Positions 24,249 through 36,030 of a DNA stretch of 64,000 nt are shown here, in pieces. The first letter of the stretch is position 1; each line of letters starts with the position of its first letter. The DNA comes from Pseudoscleropodium purum. Its lineage: Eukaryota > Streptophyta > Bryopsida > Hypnales > Brachytheciaceae. The stretch is from the NCBI GenBank assembly GCA_963969395.1, contig OZ017796.1:14138501-14202500 (forward strand), given 5' to 3'. Below the pieces are notes generated by a model, which saw only the letters and a list, made by a program, of their open reading frames with translations, had not been told where the DNA came from and did not search any database. A program made the position numbers and the translations under genes.

Positions 24249-24638
24249 TTGATGATGAGTGGGCAAAAAAAGAAGAGAAAATTATACATTTCAAGAGGAC
24301 AATTTGAAAATGCAAATATTTGTATGGCAAATACACAAGCTATAAAGGAGATGAGAAGATACCTTAAAGATGATAAGATTGAAGTTAGAAGTGAGCAAAT
24401 TGAAGGCATTGAAGAGACCATGATAAATTACATTGAAGGTGTAGAAGAAAATGAAAATTTGAGTATAGAGGTTGAAGAAGCAAGAAAAGATATAGAGGCT
24501 AGGTTGAAGAACATTCTTGTGCAAGCTACACAAGCACATAGATTACTAGCTCAATCTTTGGGGGAACCACATTTGAAAATAGAGGAAAAAATTCTCTTCC
24601 TTCATGACCATGATGCATCTGAATCTACAGAATATTAA
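24249..24638 (+). CDS. Unrecognised 129-residue coiled-coil-like open frame
   Basis: An intact 129-codon frame starting MMMSGQKKKRK stands out in sequence where frames over 80 codons are rare. After a basic start it is strongly charged and acidic, with heptad-like spacing (IKEMRRYLKDD, IEGIEETMINYIEGVEE, ARLKNILVQATQAHRLLAQS), and it ends HDHDASESTEY. It begins about 190 bp right of the 2-kb LTR-like repeat. It could be a remnant of a retroelement gag, a captured exon or chance. No family is recognised. Confidence 0.3.
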   Translation: MMMSGQKKKRKLYISRGQFENANICMANTQAIKEMRRYLKDDKIEVRSEQIEGIEETMINYIEGVEENENLSIEVEEARKDIEARLKNILVQATQAHRLLAQSLGEPHLKIEEKILFLHDHDASESTEY

Positions 24639-25549
24639 AGTTTATCTATAAGCCATCAATTTGTCTTTCTACCTTTTCAAGTAAAGTATTTTTTTTTTAA
24701 TTCTTTATCATGAAATCATGGATGAACTCTTTTGGGCCATCCGTATGAAGATAAAGTAGTATTTTTCTTGAAAATTCTTCTTGTCCACCTTGGTTGCTAT
24801 AGTTGGAGCTGGAGACTTGGAGTGTCATTTGAATTTCAATCCTTCTCAATCTTCATGGTGCTATCTTCAAAACTAACACAATTATTATTAGATGTTGTGA
24901 CATATGTAATTAGAGTACAAGTTTGATGCCACCATTGATCACAAAAAGTCATAAAACTTAAATGTAGGCAGTTTGATCTTGAATTCCATTGGCCAATTCA
25001 TTTTCTTTATACAACTTGTACAAACTATTAAATTTCTTTTTGCAAGTCTCGGTCATTCAATTTAGTCCAAGAATTACCACAATCAAACATGCATAAAACT
25101 TCAATTAAATATCCATACCTACACATCACCTATAGAGGTTGAAAACATAGTAGAAAAGGTGATTCAAGCTTGATTAGGCCTCTAAACAATGAATAACTTG
25201 AAAAATTCAAACAATGGGGGAGGGAAGGTAGACTCGAAGGTCTCCTAAAGAAATCTTTTCTCTCTCCAATGAGGTATAGGGATCAAAATGCTGCACCACT
25301 ACAAATTGCTCTCCCACAGGTCCCATCGAATGTTGTTTGGGAGAAAAAGGGGGCTTAGGGAAGCCATCAAAGCTTTTAAAAGGCTAAATTGGGCAAATCT
25401 AAAATCTGATTTTTTTTTCTATTTTTTTTCTAAAATTCACATATGCAGAAATCATACTTTGCTTCTTTGTGTTCTTTAAAACTTTTGGTTCCATCTCACC
25501 ATGCAATGAAGTCATAGCCTCCATGCATGTTGTGATCCTTCTCATTCTT
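24639..25549. other. AT-rich unclassified sequence
   Basis: No element or gene recognised. Contains T-rich runs near 24690 and 25410. Confidence 0.35.
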
Positions 25550-26000
25550 TGAGCTAGCTAGATTCTTCATCTTCTTTCTTTTCTTTCTTCACATTCTTCT
25601 TGCGAGGCTTTTAGAAAGCTATAGCTCCTTTTTTCTTTTGCACTAGTGGAGCTACAATTTGTACATCCTCCACCTTGATCTCTTTAGCAACCTTCCTTTG
25701 TAAATGAGTTGCAAGCATATCCATAATCAATGGTGGTGGTGGAAGAATAGGAGTTCTAAGAGGCAGTTGAAAAAATTCGAGAATCCCTTACTACTACATG
25801 TTCTTGTATAAAAGCTTGAAAAGGTTGAAAATCACAAGCTTGAGCACTTTGATACTTTTGCATTGCCTCATAAATGTCACTAGAATTCCATTTGCCCATC
25901 TCTAAGGACCCCTCCCTCCATCCTATCTTTCTTTCTACACTGAAACAATCTCTAGGAACAACAACAATTCGACAAGTCCAAAAAAATTTAGTGAGAAATA
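25550..26000 (-). pseudogene. Unrecognised minus-strand coding remnant
   Basis: On the minus strand the sequence encodes GSLEMGKWNSSDIYEAMQKY, then QPFQAFIQEHVV. After an apparent frame change near 25770 it continues as PPPPLIMDMLATHLQRKVAK and VEDVQIVAPLVQKKKGA. The combined stretch has protein-like composition but is broken by a frameshift and a stop. It is probably a transposon-derived gag-like remnant, but I cannot name the family. Confidence 0.3.
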
Positions 26001-26061
26001 TTCTGCAAGGAAAAAAGAGAGATATATAAGAGAGGAGAAGATGAAGTGAAGTTGAGACCAA

Positions 26062-27819
26062 AAGAGTTGGTTAGATTTCCCCTAAATCCAATGGATCTTA
26101 TTTATTGAAAAAAATTATATTTAATTAAAAAAACACTTTTTTTAATAGAAATTTGACATTGGCCCCAAGGTCAAAGAATTGGCCCTCCATTTTTGGTGCA
26201 CCTAGTTTAGTAAGCTTGGGCAATGTCAAATTATGTCTTTTTTAAATTAAAAAATTCATTTCAACAAATTGGCTTAGCTTCTAGGTATAAAGGGGCTTGT
26301 TGGTGAAGAGCATGTCTAGTCAAGCCTTGATTTTGTTTGGTTCTTGCCTTTTTCCATCTTATAAAAGCGTTCACTTTCCTCCAATAGTGCATACATATCA
26401 ACTAAATTTTCTTTCACAATTAATTTGAACCATCAAATACCTAGAATTTCTTTTCTACAAAAATTTATGCATGTATACATAAAAACCTTATCAAAAAAAA
26501 ATGTCTACGGCAAGAGTTGAATGTGAAAATTTCTCAACCAATTGAGGTCCAAAGATTCAATCATACTAATATACAAAGCTCACATTCTTAATCCCTAAAT
26601 GCCCAAGCTTTTTCAAATGTGTTTTGACTATAAAAAAGAGCTTGGACTTGTAGTTATCTCCAATGAAGCAAATTGATTTTTTTTCAAAATTTAACAATAT
26701 GTATACTCAATGAGCTTGCTTATTAATATGCATATCAATTTTGAGTACAAAATTGCATAAGAATTGTGAGATTATAACAAGAAAAATGAATTTTTTTAAT
26801 TTTAAGTATGTTGCCCCTCTCTATAGTGTTTTAGAAAATTGGGAATTAGAAGTGATGTGAATAACTACAAATTGTGTTAGTACACTAAAAAGCACTTTCA
26901 AGAACTTAATTTCACATGAAAAGCTATAAAATTCATTACACAATCCATCTTGCTATTATTGTTGAAATGCAATTTTTTTATAAGTATAAATTGCAAATAA
27001 CTCCAAACTAACACTTGCATGTTTAAATTTTCATTGGTGAAAATTATGAAAACACTTTACTCTTTCCATTGGCATCATTTCAAATCAAATGTTTGAATAA
27101 AAGTTTTTAGATCTGAAATCAATGAAATTGGCAAACTTTGCTCAAAGTCAAAAAATGAAGTAAAATTAGCAAGCTTCATTCTTCTACTAATGGACATATA
27201 TGGCTTTGAAGATCTCTCAAAACTCAATCATTTACCTTTTTCAATGAAAATAAAAGTTTTTAATAGTTAACCTCCAAAACTACCCAAATTTTTTTATTTA
27301 AATAGTCATAGAAATTTAACTATCCATACCAAAATGAATTTGAAATTTTAGATCAACCATATATGGTGGGTTGGGCATTTAGATGTTAAGAGAACTAGGG
27401 CTTTGTATTTTTCAAGGGCTCCTATCTATTACATGCATCATAATAATTAAAACTAAAAATCATCAACTTATCTTCACTTATACAACAACAGTGCTTTTCT
27501 ATGAATATGTGAGCATGAGCTAATGAGCATTATGCATGTATTATGTTAGTGTTGAGCTCAAAAATTTGAAAAAAATACTAGAATATTTTTAAATAATTCT
27601 TAAAATAGATTTTGTATAAATTTTTTGATCAAAATGATTATTTTTAGTAAATTTTTGTATTTATTAATATGGATCTATTACCATGGTTTGGTAGAATTCA
27701 AATAAAAATTATAATTTTCAATATTTTTTAAAATATTAAAAATATACATTATGAAAATGATAAACTCAATTCACGTGAAAGATGTATAGAGATGGAAATA
27801 TGTTTGTATAGAATATTGA
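26062..27819. other. AT-rich unclassified sequence
   Basis: Nothing recognisable: no long frames, no terminal repeats and no array seen. Confidence 0.35.
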
Positions 27820-28450
27820 TTGATTTCTATCTTATAGCAATGTAGGTCCTTCTGAGGTTGATGGGAGGGTACTAATTATTTTCCCTTGGTTCATTGTTGT
27901 TGGACTTGTTTAGATTTTAGAAAGAAATTGTTAATAAGAAATATTTTTATATCTAGTGGTCTTTGTCATAGTGAATTTTATTTTGGTTGATCATTGTTTT
28001 ATAGCATCATGGATCTTTTCAAGGTCAATATGAGAGTACTTCTTTCTCGATTTCTAAGTCGATGTGATGTTAAGATTTTTAAAATGAAAACTTGTTAAAA
28101 CGAATTCATTAAATGTGGAAAGAGCTTAGCTGCATAGAATTTCATTTTTTTGGATTACTATCTTGTATTAGCCTAGATCTTGTCGAGGCCGATGGCGGAT
28201 AACTATACTTCTATCTTGATGTACTAGTAAGTAGACTTGTAAAGATTTTGGAAGAAAATATTTAGGGATGATTTTTGTAAGGAATGAGCTTAGTTACATC
28301 AAATTGTTGATCAGTTGATCATTAGTCTCTTGTAGGACCTCTCAGGGGTTCAACTCTTTCATCTTTGATCAGATAGTTGTTTGATTAGTCACTCCCCTCT
28401 TGTTGCTTGAGACCTCTTGGCCCCGAGAAGAGGATTGAGCACTTGACATC
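27820..28450. repeat. Highly degenerate tandem array, ~165-bp period, 4-5 units
   Basis: Each unit has TTGATCATTNNTNTNTTATAG, then a block like GACCTTNTCGAGGNCGATG, then a GATTTTAGAAAGAAA-like stretch. Blocks lie near 27840, 28005, 28170, 28330 and 28410. The last unit leads directly into the inverted repeat and shares CACTCCCCTCTTGT with it. Confidence 0.55.
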
Positions 28451-28737
28451 TTGATGTGCTACTTATTGGATTTTGCTAGATTTTAAGAAGAAAAAAAATT
28501 GGTTATTAATTAGAATTCATTTGAAATCGACTAAGGTTGTTCCATTAAGATTATGATCATTCCTCTCTTATAGTTGGGTTCCCCTCAACATTGAGGGGAG
28601 CCCAACTACAAGAGGGGAGTGATTATAAAAATTAAAATCTCAATAAAACAACCTCAATCAATTTCAAACTTATCCTAATTAATTACCAATTTTTTTCTTC
28701 TTAAAATCTAATGAAGTCCAATAAGTAGCACATCAAG
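28449..28737. repeat. Long near-perfect inverted repeat (foldback), ~140-bp arms
   Basis: Left arm 28449-28588 and right arm 28591-28737 are reverse complements with few mismatches and almost no spacer. The centre is CCCCTCAA-CA-TTGAGGGG. Outer ends are TTGATGTGCTACTTATTGGA and its complement near 28717-28735. A transcript would fold into one long hairpin. The arms look like an inverted duplication of the last unit of the adjacent ~165-bp array. Confidence 0.88.
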
Positions 28738-28870
28738 GTTGTTTAAGTGTCCACAACAATAGGTCCAATTGAACAACTTGTTTCTATTGATAGATCCTTA
28801 CACTTCTGCCATAATCCACATCTTTGTCTTGTTATCAGATACTAGGGTTTTATTACTTGTGCTTGCTCTC

Positions 28871-30847
28871 TGTAGATTATGTTAATACCTATTCGGATTT
28901 ACCTAATTCATAGATAAGTTCGTTCCAAGGGAGGTCTATCAAATAGGGATGTTCTTAATTTAATCAAAGCCAACCTACTAGGACATTGCAACATAAAGAC
29001 GAAAGAAATAAAATTCCTTTATTTTCTATCACTATGTTATTCTCACCAAGTAGTCTTACTACACATTTAACGTTCCACTCTTAAAGCCACAAGGATAAGT
29101 AACTCCCAATTGTTTTAAATTCTCTTATCTTTGTTCTTTAACATTTAGCTTCAACTCGGTCTTGACTGCTTCAATCTTTACCCACTCGGATGCACTTGAC
29201 TGCAACCACCAAGCAAGCTTCTTGTTTCCAACTTGGGTCGCACAACACTCACTTCATCTTCGAATTGTTGTCTGCTACTTTGCCAGCAACGAAATTCTTC
29301 TCCATAGATTCACTTAGACTACTTCTAATCTCACAAATTGGTCTCTCAAAACTTTGATTAAGACAAAATTTGCACTTAATTTTCCCTCTCATGTCACTCA
29401 GTTTTGACACTTTCACACTTTCCATCTTCACATAACATACATGCACGAAATCTCAATTTAATTTCCCTTATACTGTAAATTCACTCCGATTAGGCAGACA
29501 CATACTTCATACTCCAAACACAATTTAGAACTTAACAAGTCATGCTCGCCCTGTAATCTCCCCAATTAGGATATTAAACACAATTTTGACTCCGCTCCTT
29601 TCCAAGCAGATCATCACTTACATCTAATTGGTTCTCATTCTAACTCACACATTCTTAAATCACAGATACAAATCAGCATACATAAAATTTCCCGACTTCC
29701 AACTAACACATCCAATTCCAACATTCGCATTCCAACCCAATTGATTTCAAACATACTACACACCGGCCATGCATTTCCACACACAAACACAACTTCAAAT
29801 AACATTTCCATTCATATTAACCGACTTGGTGACAAATCACCATTGATACAAAAATTAAGTTCACAGCACTTGATTTTCAACATTTCACTTGCTTTTGCTC
29901 TAATTCCTTCCAAGTCCTTTCTTCTAATTTCCAACTGGGACTTAGATTCTTAACTCCAACTATCGCTTCTATCAAGCTCGATTTAACTTCAGCACAATCT
30001 CACCAACCAAATCTTCATCTCACAATCTCGTCAATTTCTCACTCACTCAGTAAACTTCTTCATCTTCCTACACACACACCGAACTGCACCAACTAGCACA
30101 CACTTCACTTCCTTCCAACTCCACCTATTAGGATTCACACATTCCTAATCCAACAATCACCATCACAATCTCCATCCTCATTCACGAATTTCACTCTGCA
30201 CAATTCCAACTTCCACTCTTTCTGCCGCATCCAACTTGGACTCAAACCATTTCACTCTCGATTCCCATTAAACATAGTAAACTTCCTTCTCAATTATCCA
30301 ATGACAGATTTTCAATTTGCACTCACGTCCAAACATCATACACAAGCCTCTCCGACTTGACACAAATTCTCATACACACCAAACAATCAAACACACATTC
30401 ATGAAGAAAAAAAACGCAGCTCATGGCTGGGACTCGCAGCGGACTCTCCTTCAACACTAGGTAAAATCAAATAGCTTCAAAACCGGACCTAATAGGATCC
30501 AAACTGGCGGTTACCAAAACTACAACGACATTCAACTAACCACCAACTTGGAACCGCCTCAACCTATACAACCGCAATCCGACTTGGCAAGCTGTACCAT
30601 CTCTAAAAATCTCCCAATTGGCAATCAACTACTGCCAAATGTTCCGACTTAACCCCAATTGCAAATCGCCTCCGTTCACACCGACTTGGACCCATGCATA
30701 GTCTTCACCCACTTTAATTACTCACCCAACTTGGCAATTCCACCACAAAATAGCATGAATTCCCACCAAAAATTACAAAACACACACAATTTGCATTCAA
30801 AAACACTTCCAAAAAATCAAAATTCACACCCTAATAGGCTATCTACA
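28871..30847 (-). mobile_element. 2-kb TG...CA repeat rich in CCNAYTWGG motif, copy 2 (best-bounded)
   Basis: Ends are TGTAGATTATG...GGCTATCTACA with an exact 5-bp flanking duplication CTCTC (28866-28870 and 30848-30852). TG...CA ends with a 5-bp duplication are the mark of an LTR. No direct terminal repeat is seen inside, so this behaves like a solo LTR of about 1977 bp. About twenty CCNAYTWGG-like words (CCAACTTGG, CCGACTTGG, CCAATTAGG, CCTAATAGG) are scattered at 30-130-bp intervals. The landmark GTTCGTTCCAAGGGAGGTC (about 28919) is shared, inverted, with copy 3. No coding capacity. Confidence 0.75.
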
Positions 30848-33800
30848 CTCTCTTGCAATAATTATTTTTATGTTTTATTACAATTCTATAGGTTGTATTG
30901 ATAGATTGTCAACACTAATTCTGTTTCTAAATTTCATTCTCCATCTCACTTTTTCTTCAATAGGTACTTTAGTTTTTTAGTTTTGACTCAATGCTTTTGT
31001 AGAATTTTGTAGGCTTTATAAGTTTTACTGGCACTTTTCTTTTCTTAACTATCACTAAACATTTATTTTATGTATGTGCATTTTGTTGGAGGCAATACAA
31101 TACATTAATGTTAATCTCTTGGGATATTAAAAAGAAAATTGTTTATAATAAAATATACAATCATTGACAAAATTCCATTTTGTATTAATTTTGAATTTGC
31201 ATAGTGATGTTTTTGCACTTTGTTTAGTGTGATGTTTTAATTTTTCATCTTTCCAAATACATGGGACATTAGCGTGCAATTGTACACAATAATCTACTAT
31301 CATTTCAATTTGAACCCAATATTGATTTAAAACTATTTTGGTATGTTGTATTTCATCAAACTTATATTATTTAAGTTGAAAATTCAATATAAGAAATTTG
31401 TGTTTCATTCTCTCATTTTCAAGCTATGTAGCTATTGTTTTATTGAGTTGTATTATTTAACATTATAGGTGCTTTTCTTATAAAAAATTTGTAGAATTAG
31501 AATCTCAATTAGGATTTGTTTTACATATTCAAAGATTCAAAGATATAGAGCTTCATAGATTCAAGGTTTAACAAATTTAAGAATTTTATAGAATTGAAAT
31601 GCATCATAGATTTAGATTTCTTATAGTATATAAAGCTTTCATTGAATTAATATTATTTTATAGATTTTTGATTGTGGTACAAACGATTGATGGATAATGC
31701 AGAATCAAATGACTATTGAGCAAATGTTGTGCAAATCATCCGTTTGGCCACATGAGGAACTTGTAATCCTTGGATAATAATGGTTTTCTCCACTACTAGA
31801 GGATTACGAAAAACAATCCATCCAAGAATTGAATAGCACATTTCTTGATGGTGGTTTATGTGATAGAGTGTCACTAGTTTGCCATTCTTGTTTGATCCCC
31901 TAATGCTCTAACATCTAAAATTTGAATAACAAACAATGCATTGAGAGGTTCCAACTTTCAAAGGCTTTTTAGGCCGCATAACTTGTCATTCATCCAATCC
32001 AATACTTGAATTTTTCAAACCACACATTTCGTATGATGATGAAATTGAGGTTAAATAATATTTATTTATAAGGATATGAGAAAAATATGCAAAAATCCAA
32101 GAAAGGATTCCGGCTCGCAGGGGTTTCAGTTAAAGTGGAGGGAAATAGGGGATATCTGTCATGCCACCTGTTCTTCTTGCACCGTGGGATCCCAGTCTGT
32201 ATGGAGGCGCTGACTTTTCATCTTCATACAAAGATTTCTCCGCGGTTGATAAAAAGCAAATCTCGTGAGTCAAAAGTCAAAGCTTCCCAAACCACGAAAG
32301 CAGCCCAAGTGGCCATGGCGGCAGATTAACTTTCTAGAAAGCAAAAGTGAATGGCATTTAAATACAATTCCGATATTTTTACAGACACTGGAGGCATGAT
32401 AATAAAAGTTCTTCAATGGAATTTGTGCATGTGTTTCAAGAAGGAGAAGGAAAAAAAAAATTCTTGCTGAGGTTTCTGAAAATTTTGTAGACAGTCTGTA
32501 GGCTCTCAAAATGAACGTTTTATTACAAAAAGTGCCCAGCAAATTGTGGAATTAAAGATTTAAAACACATTAGAAGATTTTGGGGGCCTTTGGATGCCTG
32601 CAAGTTATCATAGCCTGTGAACGTAGGAAACAAGTTTGGTGCAACGGTTTGACGTGGCCAAGACCCTACCATGTCATTGACCAAATTTTTTTATTTTTTT
32701 ATTTTTTTGCATTTGGAGACTAATTTTTTTTTTAATGAAAAAAAAAATTCTAACAGCGGGCTGTTTCCCTCGCTATGGGGAACAACTGTGGGAATACAGG
32801 CTCGAAACAGGCTTTTGGACCCACCTAAAACTTTTCTAATGAAACTAGTACCCTTATCATTGTCAAAAGAAAAGAAAAAGGATAAATAATTTTTGAATTT
32901 AAAAAAATTCATAACAACTTTGAAGTTCAATAACTTTCACACTATATGTCCGAACATTACAAAACAAAGCTTATGCACCCCTCCTCCCCAAGGGCTTTCC
33001 AATGGCACGAAGAATGCAATTGAAAGATTCGTGGTGCAAGAGATTTCTATGTAATAAAAAAATAAAAAATAAAACTATCTTAAAGTAAGGATTTGGATAT
33101 GGTGTAGAAAGAGCACTGTGACACATTTGCATAACATAAATTTTCTAATTTAAAAAAAATACTTTTTGATTTAAAAAAAATTTATTCAATGTAGGTAATT
33201 AAACTTTTTTCAAGATTTTCTAGAAACTGGAATGAAAATCCCTTTTAAGGTAAAAATTTCACAAATTTTCAAAATTTTGTTGATTGAAATATAAATCTAA
33301 ACTTTGACGTTTCTTGCATTTCATCCAAAAAATATTTAAAAGATTCTACACTCTTTTTGAAATTTTCACAATTTTTGGAGATTTTTGAAGTGAATTGCAG
33401 AAAATGTTAAAATTTATTAAAACTACTCATAATAGTTGTTTGTACTTTTGGAAGGCAATTTTCATTATTTGAAATATATGATAAAATCCATTAGAAGAGT
33501 TTTCAGCCCTCCAAATGGCTATGAGTTTTTGGCAGTTTCCAAACTGCAAGAACTACCTTGTAGTAGCTCACTAATGTGGCAAAGCAATTGCCACATCTAA
33601 AAAATAAATCAAAAATCAAAAATCAATTTTTTTTCAAATTTTTTCTTCATTTCAAGAATGAGTTTTTTTTTAATATTTTATTGAAATAGTTGTTGCCAAA
33701 ACTCCAGGGGGAACTCTGGGGAGTATTAGCTTGAAACGGCCCTCCCGACCTTTTAGAAATCCTCTAATGTATGTTTCTATTTTCATTTATTTTTAAAGGA

Positions 33801-34089
33801 AAAAAATCATCTATATGTGGTGGAAAATGGATTGTATGTATTAAAAGATTTCAAGGTTTGACCACATCATTAAAGGATCTAGATTTTTAGGGTGAATACA
33901 CAGACCAAAACCTATATAAAATGACAAAGAAACTCTCTAAGACATAATTACCATGATGGACATAATATTCTTGAACATAAGGAATTGAAACCCTTAAATT
34001 TATTTTCTATACATTGCACTTTTTTTTACTATTGAAATACAAGAATCAACAAGTCTATTCACTAATTGTGGGTTACTATACATTGTACA
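30848..34089. other. AT-rich unclassified sequence with one GC-richer patch
   Basis: Mostly AT-rich with no element recognised. At about 32090-32330 a GC-richer patch has an 80-codon plus-strand frame (MQKSKKGFRLAGVS...) without a domain. Homopolymer A and T runs are frequent near 32690-32750 and 33600-33700. Confidence 0.35.
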
Positions 34090-34669
34090 TGTAATCTACA
34101 CCTTTCCTATTCAAGTAATTCAAATATTTCTATCAAACGAATATAATAGAAGATCTCCCCTTTTTCTTCTTTAAAGATTTTAGTTATTTCTTGAATAATA
34201 ACAATGACAATTACACATGGGAAGGATCCCTTAGCCTTCCTATTCAAGGAATTTAATTAAGTGTTTAATGTATGAGTGATAGTAGGACAATAGAAGGATC
34301 CCCCCATCTTTCATGTTCTAAGACTTCAATTATTTAATGTATAATATAGTGATAGTAACAAAATAGAAGGACTCTCTCACTTTTCCATTCAAAGAATTAT
34401 TTTCCTTTATGGACAATGACAACAACACAATAAAAGGATCTACAAACCTTTATATATAAGAAATTCAATTATTCAATGTACAATTAAGAAGAATGACAAA
34501 GTAGAGGATTTTCCAACCCCTCCATTTAAAGAATTAAATTTATTAGAAGGATCTCCAACTCTTTACTATATAAACAATTCAATTATTCCATGGAAGTAAC
34601 AGTGACATAGTAGAAAGATTCTTTGATCACTCCTATTCAAAGATTTCAAATATTCAATGTAAAATGACA
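34090..34669. repeat. Degenerate tandem array, ~80-bp period, left part
   Basis: Units of the form NAGAAGGATCNCCNACCTTTCCTATTCAA followed by AGAATTCAATTATTCAATGTA and a GACAATAGTGACA-like spacer recur about seven times (near 34110, 34220, 34300, 34380, 34440, 34520, 34600). The array is interrupted by the TTAA-type element and resumes at 35953. Confidence 0.75.
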
Positions 34670-34673
34670 TTAA

Positions 34674-35948
34674 CCCCTAAAAGACCAGCATGCGTTTTTT
34701 GGCTACATAAAAATCTTAGATAAGTTGTGAATGGGGATTTTTATATTTTAAGTTGAAATTTTGACAAAAGGTGAAAACAAAAGGAATATCCTTCATATGC
34801 ACTAAACTTTATGACATTTGGAAATATCAATCAAAAGTTTTGGCCTAATATACAAGGTTGTTTTCCTTGATAGATAGACAACATGATAGACAAAATGTGT
34901 TAGACGTCAAGTAGACCCCCCATCCGTCTAATGAAGTCAATTCTAAATTTGACTTTTGCAAAAAAGACTCAGTAGTTATAATTTTGATATATTTGTGTTC
35001 CATTTTATTAAAGTGATCCAATTTGATAAACACTTATTATATTCTAAACAAAGGTTCATAATTAAAGTAAGATTTCAAATTGCCTTGGTTGTTGAATATG
35101 GCTTTATTAGACAAAAATGTCACACATACTCGACACTTGTTATATATGACATGTGACATGCAACGTCTATCAGACACCAAAACCCAAAATTTTGTCTGAC
35201 AAAACAATCCTACTAATATATTACTTTTTTTTTTTTTGTAAATGGGCAATCTGGGTAGATAAAAAAAAATCACTTTTTTCATAAATAAAAATTTGAAATT
35301 GGTTTTCTTAAATTATATATATGTGGAAAGCTTTGAATCATTCTATTTTGATCAATGAGTCATAAGTTATAAGGATTTTTTGTTTGTGAGTAGTTATGGA
35401 TTCTCTACTCTAAAATAAACCTTTGAAGTCCTTTATCTTACTCAATATTTTTGGAAAAAATAAAATCATAGAATGTAGGTTCTTTATTACAACATGAAAA
35501 ACATTGGAAATGGCATTTTTTCATTCCATAATTAAAAATTTTAACAATTTAGTATTTTGAATCATCTTCTACTACTATCTACTTACTAATTTTTTCCTAT
35601 ATGTTGTACAATTCCAAAATTTTCAAGCATGTGTTCAACTTGTCTAGGAAAAAGAATTCAAAGAAGCACCACCATTTTGGACCTTTTTTCATAGAAATGT
35701 GAGCTTGTAAAGTGTTGCTGCCTTGCTTTTCTAAAGGCGAAAAAAATGATTTCAGTGACTTTGAATGCTAATATTTTGCAGTCCACGCGGTGGAAATGTG
35801 TGAAATTTTTACCACATGTTTTGAAGTCAGCATACTACAAGATCATATAGTTACATATGTCAAAAAAAATTCAAAAATTTGGTACTTGTATTGAAAATGG
35901 CAGTTTTCAAGCGTTTCTGGTGAAAACATAGTCATGGAACTTCAAGGG
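34674..35948. mobile_element. TTAA-type TIR element, copy 2 (intact ends)
   Basis: The ends CCCCTAAAAG...TTCAAGGG are short imperfect inverted repeats, flanked on both sides by TTAA (34670-34673 and 35949-35952). The ~80-bp tandem array ends immediately left and a further unit (GAATTTTCCAACCTTC...) starts immediately right, so the boundaries are independently supported by the interrupted host repeat. It is 1275 bp with no transposase. CCC ends and a TTAA target recall piggyBac or Sola3 elements; the superfamily assignment is inference. Confidence 0.7.
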
Positions 35949-35952
35949 TTAA

Positions 35953-36030
35953 CACTCTAAAGAATTTTCCAACCTTCATATTCATGGAATTTTAATATTC
36001 TATGTATAATCACCTTCAATAAATTTACAC
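35953..36030. repeat. ~80-bp tandem array, right remnant
   Basis: Contains AAGAATTTTCCAACCTTCATATTCATGGAATTTTAATATTC-type sequence with the same order of blocks as the array at 34090-34669. It is separated from that array only by the TTAA-type element. Confidence 0.65.

Noticed and set aside
28860..30850. CCAATTAGG words as CArG boxes (MADS sites)
   Set aside because: Five bases lie between CC and GG rather than six, and the flanking A/T pattern differs.
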